A model generated the notes under the pieces. The model searched no databases and was not told the DNA's origin. It worked only from the letters and a program-made list of their open reading frames with translations. 64,000 bases of DNA. Source: Rhizobium sp. NZLR1. GTDB taxonomy: Bacteria > Pseudomonadota > Alphaproteobacteria > Rhizobiales > Rhizobiaceae. How positions within the stretch are numbered: position 1 is the first letter of the stretch; each line of letters starts with the position of its first letter. The stretch covers positions 3,925,501 to 3,989,500 of the forward strand of contig NZ_CP071632.1 in assembly GCF_017357385.1 (NCBI RefSeq), in the 5' to 3' direction. Shown piece after piece: positions 26,417 through 35,535 of this stretch. A program made the translations under genes and the position numbers.

Positions 26417-27126
26417 AAGGTAACCTTGGCGGAGGCGACCGTCGCCTCGATATGATCGACCAACTGGTCGGCAAGGCCGAGCCTGCCGGCAAGCAGATCG
26501 AGATAACCGCGTTCGGCGCGCGAATCCGGCTCGATGGTGAGCCGCGAGGCGGTGTAGAGTTCGACGCGCTGTTCTTCCGTCGTCGCGGCGGCCACCAGCG
26601 CATCGATATCGGTCGGCGACGCAAGTTCGCGCTCGATAAAGGCGGCGGCTTCGCCGCTGACATCGGCAGCCTTGACCTTGTCCATGATCAGGGCGCGTTC
26701 GGCATCGTCGATATGGCCGTCGGCCTTGGCCGCGGCGATCATCGCGCGGATCAGCACCAGCACGAATTCATTGCTGCCGGCTGGTGACGTCGGCCCGAAA
26801 CCGGATTCGACAGGCGGCGGCAGGAGAACCGGATTGTTTGCCGAGGGTGCATCCGAAGGGGCTGCGGGCGCTTGCCCCGCCTGGTAATTCTTGTAGGCCT
26901 GATAGCCGAGGCCGGCAATGGCGGCAAGCCCGCCGATCGCCAGTGCATTGCCGGCAATACCGCGGCCGGTCTTGGTGCCGAGAAGCGCGGCGGCGATCGC
27001 ACCGGTCGCCAGCGGGTTGTTCCTGGCCGTCTGGACCGCATCACCCGCCCTGTCGCGGACCGAACCGCCGAGACCCGGCACCTGCGAACCCAAGAACTGG
27101 TCGAGAAGCTTCCTTGCGTCGAACAT
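26407..27126 (-). CDS. DUF533 / TerB-like protein
   Basis: 239 residues. A start MFDARKLLDQFLGS is followed by a Gly/Ala-rich hydrophobic region (LATGAIAAALLGTKTG, AIGGLAAIAGLGYQAYKNY) that may insert in a membrane, then a Pro-rich linker. The C-terminal helical domain (LIRAMIAAAKADGHIDDAERALI) is TerB-like, with the DG.ID..E motif that can bind metal. It resembles E. coli YebE; function is unknown. It is not linked to the Ter operon near 8-11 kb. Confidence 0.85.
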   Translation of the reverse strand: MFDARKLLDQFLGSQVPGLGGSVRDRAGDAVQTARNNPLATGAIAAALLGTKTGRGIAGNALAIGGLAAIAGLGYQAYKNYQAGQAPAAPSDAPSANNPVLLPPPVESGFGPTSPAGSNEFVLVLIRAMIAAAKADGHIDDAERALIMDKVKAADVSGEAAAFIERELASPTDIDALVAAATTEEQRVELYTASRLTIEPDSRAERGYLDLLAGRLGLADQLVDHIEATVASAKVTLSQ

Positions 27127-27239
27127 TCCTCGTCATCTCCCTGTTTGAGGCTGGAAGCGTACATAGGTTTGCGACGGCTGGAATACAAATATGGGGTTGA
27201 GCGGGGTTGTAGCGTGACGCTCCCCGCCGCCTACCGACC

Positions 27240-27878
27240 TCAGGCCTTCAGCGCCGCCGCTTCTGCCGCGAGCTTGGTGATCCCCGCCCAGTCGCCGGCT
27301 GCGACCAGCTCCTTCGGCGCCACCCAGGAGCCGCCGACGCAGATGACGTTCGGCAGCGAGAGATAGTCATTGGCGTTCTTCAGCGAAATGCCGCCGGTCG
27401 GGCAGAACAGCGTGCCGGCAAGCGGCGAAGAGAGCGCTTTCAGCAAGGCCGCGCCTCCGGCCTGCTCCGCCGGGAAGAACTTCAGCACCTGGTAGCCTTC
27501 TTCGCGTAACGCCATGACTTCGCTGGCGGTCGCAGCGCCGGGAAGCAGCGGCACATCGGAATCGGCAGCGGCATCAAGCAGTTCCTGCGTCGTGCCCGGG
27601 CTGACGATGAATTTCGAACCGGCCTCGACGGCGGCTTCCCAATGAGCGGCATTGAGGATCGTGCCGGCGCCGACTTCGGCGCCCTCGACCTCAGCGGCGA
27701 CGGCGCGTACGGCCTCGAGTGCCGCCGGCGTGCGCATGGTGATCTCGATCGCCTTCAGACCGCCCGCAACGAGCGCGCGGGCCAGCGACACCGCCGATTT
27801 CACATCGTCGACGATCAAGACCGGAACGACAGGCTGGAGTTTCAGGATGGAAAGGAGCTTCTCTGTTTTCTCGCCCAT
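27240..27878 (-). CDS. eda: KDPG/KHG aldolase
   Basis: 212 residues. Class I aldolase of the Entner-Doudoroff pathway, splitting 2-keto-3-deoxy-6-phosphogluconate to pyruvate and glyceraldehyde 3-phosphate. Active-site landmarks are AIEITMRTP (Glu and Arg), VGAGTIL, the Schiff-base Lys in VLKFFPAE and CPTGGIS. The ATG at 27878 follows GGAGG; the frame extends upstream to 27962 without similarity. It stands alone, divergent from the CYTH gene. Confidence 0.92.
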   Translation of the reverse strand: MGEKTEKLLSILKLQPVVPVLIVDDVKSAVSLARALVAGGLKAIEITMRTPAALEAVRAVAAEVEGAEVGAGTILNAAHWEAAVEAGSKFIVSPGTTQELLDAAADSDVPLLPGAATASEVMALREEGYQVLKFFPAEQAGGAALLKALSSPLAGTLFCPTGGISLKNANDYLSLPNVICVGGSWVAPKELVAAGDWAGITKLAAEAAALKA

Positions 27879-28031
27879 GGTCGCGCGACCTCCTTGAAAC
27901 GATTGAATTCGTCCCCGAATAACGCCCCCGTCGAACCTTGTCGAGATAAAACCAGACCACATGACAAGATGGGTAGGAAATGCGTGGAAATTGGTCTACC
28001 GTGCCGCAATCGTCACAAAAGGTTCACCGAT

Positions 28032-28520
28032 ATGGCGAAAGAGATCGAGCGGAAGTTTCTCGTACGCAGCGATGGATGGCGTTCCGCCGTCGAGACGAAG
28101 TCTGTCCTGAAGCAGGGTTATATCGCCTCGATGGACGATCGTTCCGTCCGCGTGCGTATCCTCGACGAAAGGAAGGCGAAACTGACGATCAAGATCGGCC
28201 GCAGCGCCATCACCCGCGACGAATTCGAATACGACATCCCAATCGCCGATGCCAAAGAGCTTTTGCAGAACGCCATCGGCATCGTCATCGAGAAGACGCG
28301 CTACCGGGTTCCGCACGAAGGCTTCGTCTGGGAGGTCGATGTCTTTGCCGGCGAGCATCGTGGGCTGGTGATCGCCGAGGTGGAGATGACGGCGGAAACC
28401 GACGATCCGGCTCTGCCCGCCTGGCTCGGCCGCGAAGTGACCGGCGATTCCCGCTATTCCAACCAGGCCCTCGCCACAGAATATGGGCACGACAGGCATG
28501 GGCTATCGCATTCGGCCTGA
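28032..28520 (+). CDS. CYTH-domain protein (triphosphate tunnel metalloenzyme)
   Basis: 162 residues. The defining N-terminal motif MAKEIERKFLV (ExExK) is intact, followed by alternating charged beta strands (SVRVRILDERKAKLTIKIG, EFEYDIP) and EVDVFAGEHRGLVIAEVEM, as in bacterial tripolyphosphatases/CYTH phosphatases. It should bind triphosphate or short polyphosphate with a divalent metal. The CHAD gene starts 23 nt before this gene ends. Confidence 0.9.
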   Translation: MAKEIERKFLVRSDGWRSAVETKSVLKQGYIASMDDRSVRVRILDERKAKLTIKIGRSAITRDEFEYDIPIADAKELLQNAIGIVIEKTRYRVPHEGFVWEVDVFAGEHRGLVIAEVEMTAETDDPALPAWLGREVTGDSRYSNQALATEYGHDRHGLSHSA

Positions 28521-29406
28521 CGCCGATTTTACCGACGAGTTCCGCAGCGTCGCGACTGAGCAATTGGAACGCGCCGTCATGATTCTGGAGGAGCGGCCGG
28601 ACGGCGCACATAAGGCGATCCATTCCTTCCGCAAGAATCTGAAACGATTGCGTTCGCTCTACCGCCTCGTGGCTCGCAAGGTGCCGGATTTTCAGAGCCT
28701 CGAAAACGCCAGGCTGCGCGATGCCGCGCAGTCGCTGTCTGCAATCCGCGACGCTGCCGCCCTCATCGGCACGGCGCAATATCTGCAGCATGCAGCCCGC
28801 GGGAACGAGGAGAGCGAGGCGCTCGTCCGTATCGTCACGATTCTCGAAGGCCGCCGTGACTGGATGGTGGAAGCCGAAAGCGGCCTGGAACGGCGGCTGA
28901 AGGAAACCTCCGACGTCCTGAAGGAGGCGATCACCGCCCTGGATGCAGTCTCCTTTGATGGCGGCCACCGCAAGAATGCCCGCATGCTGGCAAAGAGCTG
29001 GCGCCGCACCGCTGGGAAGGCCAAGGCAGCACTCGCAGCTTGCCACGGCGAGGCATCGGCCGACGATTTCCACGATCTGCGCAAACGCACCTACGACTAT
29101 CAGCTTTATCACGGCCTTTTGCGCGACGTCTGGCCCGGCGCGATGAAGGCCAAGCGCGATGCGGCCAAGGAGCTCGCCGAGGATCTCGGCCACATTCACG
29201 ATCTTGCCGTGCTCTCCGAACTGGTCGAGGCCGAGCCGCAGCTCTTCCCCCGCAATGACGACCTCGCCCATCTGCTCGACGCCATCATCTTTCGCCAGCA
29301 GGAGGACCGGCGACAAGCGCTTCTCAAAGCCAAAACCGTCTTCGCCGACGATCCCGACGAGGAAGCGCAACGCATCGAGCTTCTCTGGCTGACGGCCGAC
29401 GGTTGA
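28498..29406 (+). CDS. CHAD-domain protein (polyphosphate-binding type)
   Basis: About 302 residues, almost all helical, with conserved His and basic residues: AHKAIHSFRKNLKRLRSLYR near residue 35 and DDFHDLRKRTYDYQLYH in the second half. CHAD domains bind polyphosphate and are usually fused to or next to CYTH domains. Here they are separate but overlapping genes, which implies coupled translation. The ATG at 28498 is where similarity begins. No ppk or ppx gene is in the window. Confidence 0.88.
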   Translation: MGYRIRPDADFTDEFRSVATEQLERAVMILEERPDGAHKAIHSFRKNLKRLRSLYRLVARKVPDFQSLENARLRDAAQSLSAIRDAAALIGTAQYLQHAARGNEESEALVRIVTILEGRRDWMVEAESGLERRLKETSDVLKEAITALDAVSFDGGHRKNARMLAKSWRRTAGKAKAALAACHGEASADDFHDLRKRTYDYQLYHGLLRDVWPGAMKAKRDAAKELAEDLGHIHDLAVLSELVEAEPQLFPRNDDLAHLLDAIIFRQQEDRRQALLKAKTVFADDPDEEAQRIELLWLTADG

Positions 29407-29520
29407 GAGGCTACGCCGGCGCATCTGAAATTTCCCAAGGTAAATCTATTGACCTCGACCAATCTTGAGGTCCTAGCCTCCGTTGGTCAAACAAGCAGAG
29501 CCCTGACCCGTGAGGAAGAA

Positions 29521-29997
29521 ATGACCGCCGAAAACGCCGCGATGCCAATGGTGCTCGGACTCTACGAGACCCATCTGACCGTTGCCGATCTCAAGACCTC
29601 CACCGATTTCTACCGCGATGTCGTCGGGCTCAAACCGGCGGCCTCATTCGAGGAGCGCAAAGTGGCTTTCCTCTGGGTAGACGACAGGAAGACCGGTATG
29701 CTTGGCCTCTGGGAAACCGGAACCGGCCCCCTGAAGATGCGGCTGCATATCGCCTTCCGCATGACCGCCGACGGCGTGCTGCAGGCGCCCGCCATACTCA
29801 AGGCAAAAGGTGTTGAGCCACTCGGCTTTACTGGTGAACCGGTGACGGAGCCGGTGGTTCTCGGGTGGATGCCGGCGCTGTCGATCTACTTCAAGGATCC
29901 GGACGGACACTCGATCGAGTTCATCAGCCTTCTCGACGACATCCCCGACCGAAGCTTCGGCGTGCGGCCGTTTTCCGAATGGCAGGCACGAGCATAG
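29521..29997 (+). CDS. Glyoxalase/bleomycin-resistance (VOC) fold protein
   Basis: 158 residues with a beta-alpha-beta-beta-beta pattern: GLYETHLTVADLKTSTDFYR with a metal-ligand His, and IYFKDPDGHSIEFISLL with a second His and Glu. VOC proteins include dioxygenases, lyases and drug-binding proteins; no specific reaction can be assigned. GAGGAAGAA precedes the ATG; an earlier in-frame start at 29449 has no such site. Confidence 0.82.
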   Translation: MTAENAAMPMVLGLYETHLTVADLKTSTDFYRDVVGLKPAASFEERKVAFLWVDDRKTGMLGLWETGTGPLKMRLHIAFRMTADGVLQAPAILKAKGVEPLGFTGEPVTEPVVLGWMPALSIYFKDPDGHSIEFISLLDDIPDRSFGVRPFSEWQARA

Positions 29998-30069
29998 TCG
30001 TTCGACCGCCAAGGCCGCCAACCGGCGAAGGCAATTGCGCGAGCCGCCGATTTTCTGTATTTCCGCTCG

Positions 30070-30999
30070 ATGACCGACAGCCTCACACCCATCAGCCCGT
30101 TCCTCGTGGCCGCACTCTACCATTTCGTTTCCGTGCCGCGCTTTGCCAGCCTGCACGGCCCGCTGCAGACGCTTTGCGAGGAGAACGGCGTCAAGGGGAC
30201 GCTGCTTGTGGCGCATGAGGGTATCAATGGGACGATCGCCGGCCCGGATGCCGGCATTTACGCCGTGCTTTCATTCCTGCGCGCCCAGCCGGAATTTTCA
30301 AGCCTGGAGCATAAGGAAAGCCGCGCCTTGAAAATGCCTTTCCTGCGCATGAAGGTGAAGCTGAAAAAGGAAATCGTCACCATGGGCGTCGAGGACATCG
30401 ACCCCAACAAGGTGGTCGGCACCTATGTCGCGGCGAAGGACTGGAACGCGCTGATTTCCGATCCCGATACGATCGTCATCGACACCCGCAACGACTACGA
30501 AACGGCAATCGGCACCTTTCGCGGCGCGCTCGACCCGAAGACCAAGACTTTCCGCGAATTTCCCGATTGGGTGCGCGACAATCCCGGCCTGCACAACAAG
30601 CCGAAGGTCGCCATGTACTGCACCGGCGGCATACGCTGCGAGAAGGCAACCGCCTTCATGAAGGCTGAGGGCTTCGACGAGGTTTATCATCTGAAGGGCG
30701 GCATTCTGAAATATCTCGAGGAAGTGCCGCAGGAGGAAAGTCTCTGGGATGGCGCCTGCTTCGTCTTCGACGAACGCGTGTCCGTCGAGCATGGGCTGCA
30801 GCAAGGCGAACACAGGCTATGCCACGCCTGCCGCAACCCGATCACTTCAGAGGAAGTCACCTCGCCGCACTACGAGGAAGGCGTTTCCTGCAGCCACTGC
30901 TACAACACGCGGACGGAAGAAGACCGGCTGCGTTATCGTCAGCGGCAGCACCAGATCGCCCTCGCACGAAAGCGCGGCCAGCGGCATATCGGCAGCTGA
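30070..30999 (+). CDS. trhO: tRNA uridine-34 5-hydroxylase TrhO (YceA-type rhodanese)
   Basis: 309 residues. N-terminal acylphosphatase-like region ([20 protein letters not shown]), central rhodanese domain with active-site Cys in [13 protein letters not shown], and a C-terminal zinc-finger-like part (CHACRNP, CSHCYN). TrhO hydroxylates U34 of certain tRNAs, the oxygen-dependent step to cmo5U/mo5U. The ribosome site is weak. It follows the VOC gene after 72 nt. Confidence 0.92.
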   Translation: MTDSLTPISPFLVAALYHFVSVPRFASLHGPLQTLCEENGVKGTLLVAHEGINGTIAGPDAGIYAVLSFLRAQPEFSSLEHKESRALKMPFLRMKVKLKKEIVTMGVEDIDPNKVVGTYVAAKDWNALISDPDTIVIDTRNDYETAIGTFRGALDPKTKTFREFPDWVRDNPGLHNKPKVAMYCTGGIRCEKATAFMKAEGFDEVYHLKGGILKYLEEVPQEESLWDGACFVFDERVSVEHGLQQGEHRLCHACRNPITSEEVTSPHYEEGVSCSHCYNTRTEEDRLRYRQRQHQIALARKRGQRHIGS

Positions 31000-31047
31000 G
31001 CCGATATTCAGGGGATCAGCCTCGCTGCCTGAGGGAGGCGTTGCCGG

Positions 31048-33261
31048 TCAGGCTGCGCCGATACGGCGCCGGGCCGCCGGCTCCGCTGCGCGTCGCTCGT
31101 TCAGCATCTCGGTGATAAGCTCGGCCGTCACCGGCTTTCCGAACAGATAGCCCTGCAGGCAATCGCAGCCGAAGAGGCGCATGGCGATTGCCTGCTCCTC
31201 GGTCTCGATGCCTTCGGCCGTCACCGGAATGTCGAGCGAGCGGGCAAGCGCCACCGTCGCCTGCAGCATCTCGCGCTGGCGTTTGTCCTCGTTGACACCC
31301 ATGACCAGCGAGCGGTCGATCTTGATCCGGTCGAAACCGAACTGCCTGAGATAACCGATCGAGGAGAAACCGGAGCCGAAATCGTCGAGCGCCACTTTGA
31401 CCCCCAGCGCCTTCAGCCGGTCGATCGACTGGCGGGTACGCTGCGGATTCTGAATCATGTAGCCTTCGGTGATCTCGAGCGTAATACGGCCGGCCTCGAT
31501 TTCCGTTTGTTTCAGCACGTAGCGCACATAGTCGGCAAAGGCGGGATTGCGGAACTGGCCGGGCGAGACGTTGACCGAGACGTTGAGTTCCGGCCATTGC
31601 TTGGCTGTCTCGCAGGCCTTTCGCAGCACGAACAGGCCGAGCGATTCGATGAGACCGCTGGTCTCGGCGATCGGGATGAATACCTCTGGTGAAACAGGCC
31701 CGTGACCCGGACGGTTCCAGCGCACCAGTGCTTCGACACCGGTCGGCGCATGGGAGACCGCATCGATCAATGGCTGGTAGGCCAGCGTCAGGTCGCCGCT
31801 CTCGATGGCCATCCGGAGATCGAGTTCCAGCGCATTGCGCTGCTCTCGATCCGCATCCATCGACGGATCGTAGAGCATCATCCGCGCGCGGCCGGCCTCC
31901 TTCGCCTTGTACATGGCAAGGTCGGAGCGGCGCACCAGTTCTTCACGCTCGATCATGCCGCAAGGCGACATGGCGATGCCGATGCTTGCGCCGACGACGA
32001 CAACGCGGCGACCGATCTCCAGCGGCTCGACAAGAAAATCGAGGATCTGCTCGGCAAGCTGCAGTGCGGCGGCATTCTCGCTGTCGGAGAGAAAGGCGAT
32101 CGCAAATTCATCGCCGCCGATCCGGGCGAGAACTGCGCCTTGCGGAATGAGCACGTCGAGACCGGCCGCAACCGCGCGGATCAACTGGTCGCCAGTGCCG
32201 TGGCCATAACTGTCATTGACCTCCTTGAAGCCATCGAGGTCGAGATAGAGGAGCAGCACGTTGCGCTTGGACTGGCGCGCCTCGACGACGAAGCGGTCGA
32301 CGGCAAGCCCGAGACCATCTCGATTGGAAAGACCGCTCAGCCGGTCACGCAGCGCCTCCTCGCGGGCGCTGTTTTCCTCGGCCTTCAGCCGGCGGCCGGC
32401 AAGCCAGCCGATGACCAGCAACACCACGAAGAACAGACCGACGAGGCCGAGCGCCTGCAGGACCATCGGCCGCACCTGTGCGTAGCCGACATCACCCGGT
32501 GAACGCGAGGTCCAGACGAGTTTTTTGAGCGTTCCCCCGGCCGGATCGACGATCGGTACGAAATAATCGGCCTCGAAGCTCGCCGACGCCAGCTTCAGCC
32601 CGCCGATGACATAGGTCTGGCCGAGCGCCGCCACCCGGTCATTGTCGAGATGGCGGGCAAAAACGAGATAGCGGTGTTGGCCGGCGGGCACATCCAGCGC
32701 GCCGGATTTTTTCCGCACCAATGCGACGCTGACAGCAGCGACACCGCGTTTGGTGGTGACGAACCCGACCGCTTGGGGCGTACCGGCCGGGCCGGCCGTC
32801 TTCGCCGTCTCGAACAGGGTCCAGAGCGACGGCGCGAAGAAATCCGCGAGCGGCTCTTCCATCGGCTTGCCGTCGCGATAGGCCATGATCGGCGTCTTCC
32901 CGTCATCGATGATGATCGCCATGTCGAAAAGCGCGCTGTTGACCGACATCTCGCCGTAATTGCTCACCGTCCAGGCCATGCCATCGGGCGAATAGACGTT
33001 GACGGCGGCATCGTCCCAGGCAGCGTAATCGTCGAGTGTCGCGCCAAGCTGGTCCTCGAAAGTCTTCAACGCCCCGATCGTCGTTTCGCGCGAGCGCTCA
33101 TCATCGAGGAGATTGGCATTTTCGGCCACGCGTTCAAGCGCCGTCAGCACCATGACGGTGACGATTGCGACGATGACGGCAAAGGAAAAAAGCACGCCCG
33201 TAACGGTAATGTGACGGCCTATTCCCAATCCCTTGCTCTGCGGCTTTCCGGCTGTCTGCAT
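31048..33261 (-). CDS. Membrane CHASE4-like GGDEF-EAL protein
   Basis: 737 residues. One membrane helix (about 15-40), a ~210-residue periplasmic sensor of CHASE4 type (FEDQLGATLDDYAAWDDA, VNSALFDMAIIIDDG), a second helix, then cytoplasmic GGDEF and EAL domains. Both catalytic signatures are intact: RIGGDEFAIAF and GVEALVRW, with LEITEGY, LDDFGSGFSSIGYL, RIKIDRS and AEGIETEEQ. It could synthesise or hydrolyse c-di-GMP; net direction cannot be read. The ATG at 33261 follows AGGGAG. It converges with trhO. Confidence 0.92.
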   Translation of the reverse strand: MQTAGKPQSKGLGIGRHITVTGVLFSFAVIVAIVTVMVLTALERVAENANLLDDERSRETTIGALKTFEDQLGATLDDYAAWDDAAVNVYSPDGMAWTVSNYGEMSVNSALFDMAIIIDDGKTPIMAYRDGKPMEEPLADFFAPSLWTLFETAKTAGPAGTPQAVGFVTTKRGVAAVSVALVRKKSGALDVPAGQHRYLVFARHLDNDRVAALGQTYVIGGLKLASASFEADYFVPIVDPAGGTLKKLVWTSRSPGDVGYAQVRPMVLQALGLVGLFFVVLLVIGWLAGRRLKAEENSAREEALRDRLSGLSNRDGLGLAVDRFVVEARQSKRNVLLLYLDLDGFKEVNDSYGHGTGDQLIRAVAAGLDVLIPQGAVLARIGGDEFAIAFLSDSENAAALQLAEQILDFLVEPLEIGRRVVVVGASIGIAMSPCGMIEREELVRRSDLAMYKAKEAGRARMMLYDPSMDADREQRNALELDLRMAIESGDLTLAYQPLIDAVSHAPTGVEALVRWNRPGHGPVSPEVFIPIAETSGLIESLGLFVLRKACETAKQWPELNVSVNVSPGQFRNPAFADYVRYVLKQTEIEAGRITLEITEGYMIQNPQRTRQSIDRLKALGVKVALDDFGSGFSSIGYLRQFGFDRIKIDRSLVMGVNEDKRQREMLQATVALARSLDIPVTAEGIETEEQAIAMRLFGCDCLQGYLFGKPVTAELITEMLNERRAAEPAARRRIGAA

Positions 33262-33467
33262 TACGGCTCCCTGACCGTCAGACTTTGCCAGCCAAGGGTT
33301 CAAAAACGTTTAAGCAACCGGCTGTTGCAGGTTTCGAACGATCTATTTTTCTGCCTGGATTGCCATCGCGAAATGACGGCAAGCAGCATCGACTCGCCGT
33401 GCCGCGCCGGAGAGCTTAAATGAGACGCAATAGGCTCCAAACCGGCGCCTATATCAGGCCGACGGCG

Positions 33468-34841
33468 CTAACCCGGCCTGTGATTGCCCTTCGGGAATTT
33501 GGCAGCAAGTTCGCGGTACCATTTGCCGCTCTGTTTTATTGTGCGTACCTGGGTCTGATAGTCGACATGGACGAGGCCGAAGCGCATGCGGTAGCCTTCG
33601 GCCCATTCGAAATTGTCCATCAGGCTCCAGGCGAAATAGCCGCGCATGGGGTAACCACCCTTGATCAGACCGGCCACCACATCGAGATGGTCACCGAGAT
33701 AATCCAGACGCATCCTATCGTCGACCTCGCCGTCGACGATATCGGTGTTGTCGCAGGCGCCGTTCTCGGTGATGTAGCATTCCGGCAGTTCGTACCGGCG
33801 GTAGAGGTCCTCGATCAGGAGCTTCAATCCCGGCGCATAGATTTCCCAGCCGATATCGGTCTTGACGTCGCTTCCCGGCGGCGCTTTCACCGTCCACGGG
33901 AAATCGCCCTTGCGTTCGGCATCGTCGGTGACCCGCTCGGGCGTGTAGTAATTCAGACCCCACCAGTCGAGTTTCTGGCTGATGAGCTTCATGTCGCCGT
34001 CCTCGATGGCGGGCATGCGGTCGCCAAGCGCCTCGACGAATTCTTTCGGATATTCGCCCTTGAAGACCGGATCGAAGAAGGCGCCGTTGTGGAACTGGTG
34101 CGCCCTTTCGGCGGCTGCAAGATCGGTCGGGCTGTCGGAGCCGGGGATGATCGAAGCGGCGTTGAGCACAAGCCCGACGGGCACATCGGGGGCTTCCGAG
34201 CGGATCGCCTCGACGCCGAGGCCGTGGGCGAGGTTCATATAATGCATGGCGTGAAGGGCGGCCTGCATATCGCGTTCGCCCGGAGCATGGATGCCGTAGA
34301 GGTGGCTCAGCCAGACGATGCACCAGGGCTCGTTGAAGGTCGCGACCTTATCGAGGCGATCGCCAAGGCGGTTCATCACCGTCTTGGCATAGCGCTGAAA
34401 CGCATAGGCGGTCGAGCGCGCCGTCCAGCCGCCGTCGCCGGCGAGCAGCAACGGCAGATCCCAGTGGTAGAGCGTCGCGTAGGTCTTGATCCCCCGCGCC
34501 TTGCAGCCGTCGACCAGCCGATCGTAGAAATCGAGACCGGCCTCATTCACCGGACCCGTGCCGTCGGGGATAATGCGCGGCCAGGCGATCGAGAAGCGAT
34601 AGGCTTCGACGCCCATCTCCTTGATGAGATCGAGGTCCTGCTCCAGTCGGTTATAGTGGTCGCAGGCGACGTCGCCATTGTCGCGATGATAGACGCGGCC
34701 GGGCATATTGCAAAAGGCATCCCAGATCGATGGCTTGCGGCCGTCGGCCTTGCTGGCCCCTTCGATCTGGAAGGCGGCGGTGGCGACGCCGAAGGTGAAG
34801 TCGCCGGGGAAGCGCTGTGCGAGTTTCTGCGGATCGATCAT
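33468..34841 (-). CDS. GH1 beta-glucosidase
   Basis: 457 residues, typical GH1 length. The N-terminal FTFGVATAAFQIEGA, acid/base Glu in ATFNEPWC (about 171) and nucleophile Glu in YITENGAC (about 358) are all present, so the enzyme should be active. There is no signal peptide; it is cytoplasmic and probably cleaves imported beta-glucosides or cello-oligosaccharides. AGGA lies eight bases before the ATG. No dedicated transporter is adjacent. Confidence 0.94.
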   Translation of the reverse strand: MIDPQKLAQRFPGDFTFGVATAAFQIEGASKADGRKPSIWDAFCNMPGRVYHRDNGDVACDHYNRLEQDLDLIKEMGVEAYRFSIAWPRIIPDGTGPVNEAGLDFYDRLVDGCKARGIKTYATLYHWDLPLLLAGDGGWTARSTAYAFQRYAKTVMNRLGDRLDKVATFNEPWCIVWLSHLYGIHAPGERDMQAALHAMHYMNLAHGLGVEAIRSEAPDVPVGLVLNAASIIPGSDSPTDLAAAERAHQFHNGAFFDPVFKGEYPKEFVEALGDRMPAIEDGDMKLISQKLDWWGLNYYTPERVTDDAERKGDFPWTVKAPPGSDVKTDIGWEIYAPGLKLLIEDLYRRYELPECYITENGACDNTDIVDGEVDDRMRLDYLGDHLDVVAGLIKGGYPMRGYFAWSLMDNFEWAEGYRMRFGLVHVDYQTQVRTIKQSGKWYRELAAKFPKGNHRPG

Positions 34842-35054
34842 CTTAAAATCCTATCTCTAGGTTGGCCGTTTGCGCGGGATTTAGCCAAGCGTGAAGGCAA
34901 AGTACAGGCTGGCAGCGAGAAAAACTGCAACGTTGCAGGAAGTCCCCTCTTCCCGTCTGCCCGCACTCATAACGGCAATGTCAGCAGGCGTGACTTGCTG
35001 TTGAGGCCACGATCCTTACACGGGAAATGGCATCACAAATGTGAAAGGAATCCC

Positions 35055-35459
35055 ATGCTCTCTTCGGTCCATCTGCTGCAGCCTCATCTGCTGAGCCTGC
35101 TGCGCATCGTCTCGTCACTTGTACTTTTCAGCTACGGAACGCAGAAGATTTTGCATTTTCCGGTTGCGGCAAGCGTGCCGGCCGCGGGCTCGCTCTCCTG
35201 GATTGCCGGGCTTATCGAACTCACCCTCGGCTTCCTGGTCCTGGTGGGATTCCAGACCCGTATCGCAGCCTTCGTGCTCTCCGGCCTGATGGCCTTCGCT
35301 TATTTCATCGGGCATGCGCCGAAAGGCATCTACCCCGCGCAGAACGGCGGCGTCGCGGCAATCCTGTTCTGCTTCGTGTTTCTATATCTGGTGGCGGCAG
35401 GCGCAGGACCGTTGAGCGTGGACAACCTGCTGAAGCGTGGCCGCACGGCCGCAGCCTAA
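35055..35459 (+). CDS. DoxX-family membrane protein
   Basis: 134 residues with four membrane helices (LLRIVSSLVLFSYGTQKIL; GSLSWIAGLIELTLGFLVLV; AFVLSGLMAFAYFIGHAP; VAAILFCFVFLYLVAAG). DoxX/SURF4 proteins are small inner-membrane proteins of uncertain, often redox-related, function. AAAGGAA precedes the ATG. A strong terminator follows. Confidence 0.87.
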   Translation: MLSSVHLLQPHLLSLLRIVSSLVLFSYGTQKILHFPVAASVPAAGSLSWIAGLIELTLGFLVLVGFQTRIAAFVLSGLMAFAYFIGHAPKGIYPAQNGGVAAILFCFVFLYLVAAGAGPLSVDNLLKRGRTAAA

Positions 35460-35470
35460 TCACCATAAAC

Positions 35471-35510
35471 AAAAACGCCGAGGCGACTTTGAGCTCGCCT
35501 CGGCGTTTTT
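35471..35510. terminator. Bidirectional rho-independent terminator
   Basis: A 16-bp perfect stem (AAAAACGCCGAGGCGA with its complement) with an 8-nt loop, A-run on one side and T-run on the other. It separates the convergent doxX and Gfo/Idh genes. Confidence 0.9.
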
Positions 35511-35535
35511 CATTGGGCGACGCGGATCGGCAGAT

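Noticed and set aside
33420..35459. 679-codon plus-strand frame over the beta-glucosidase, ending with DoxX
   Set aside because: Only the last 134 codons from ATG 35055 look real (membrane helices, ribosome site). The rest is antisense to an intact GH1 gene.
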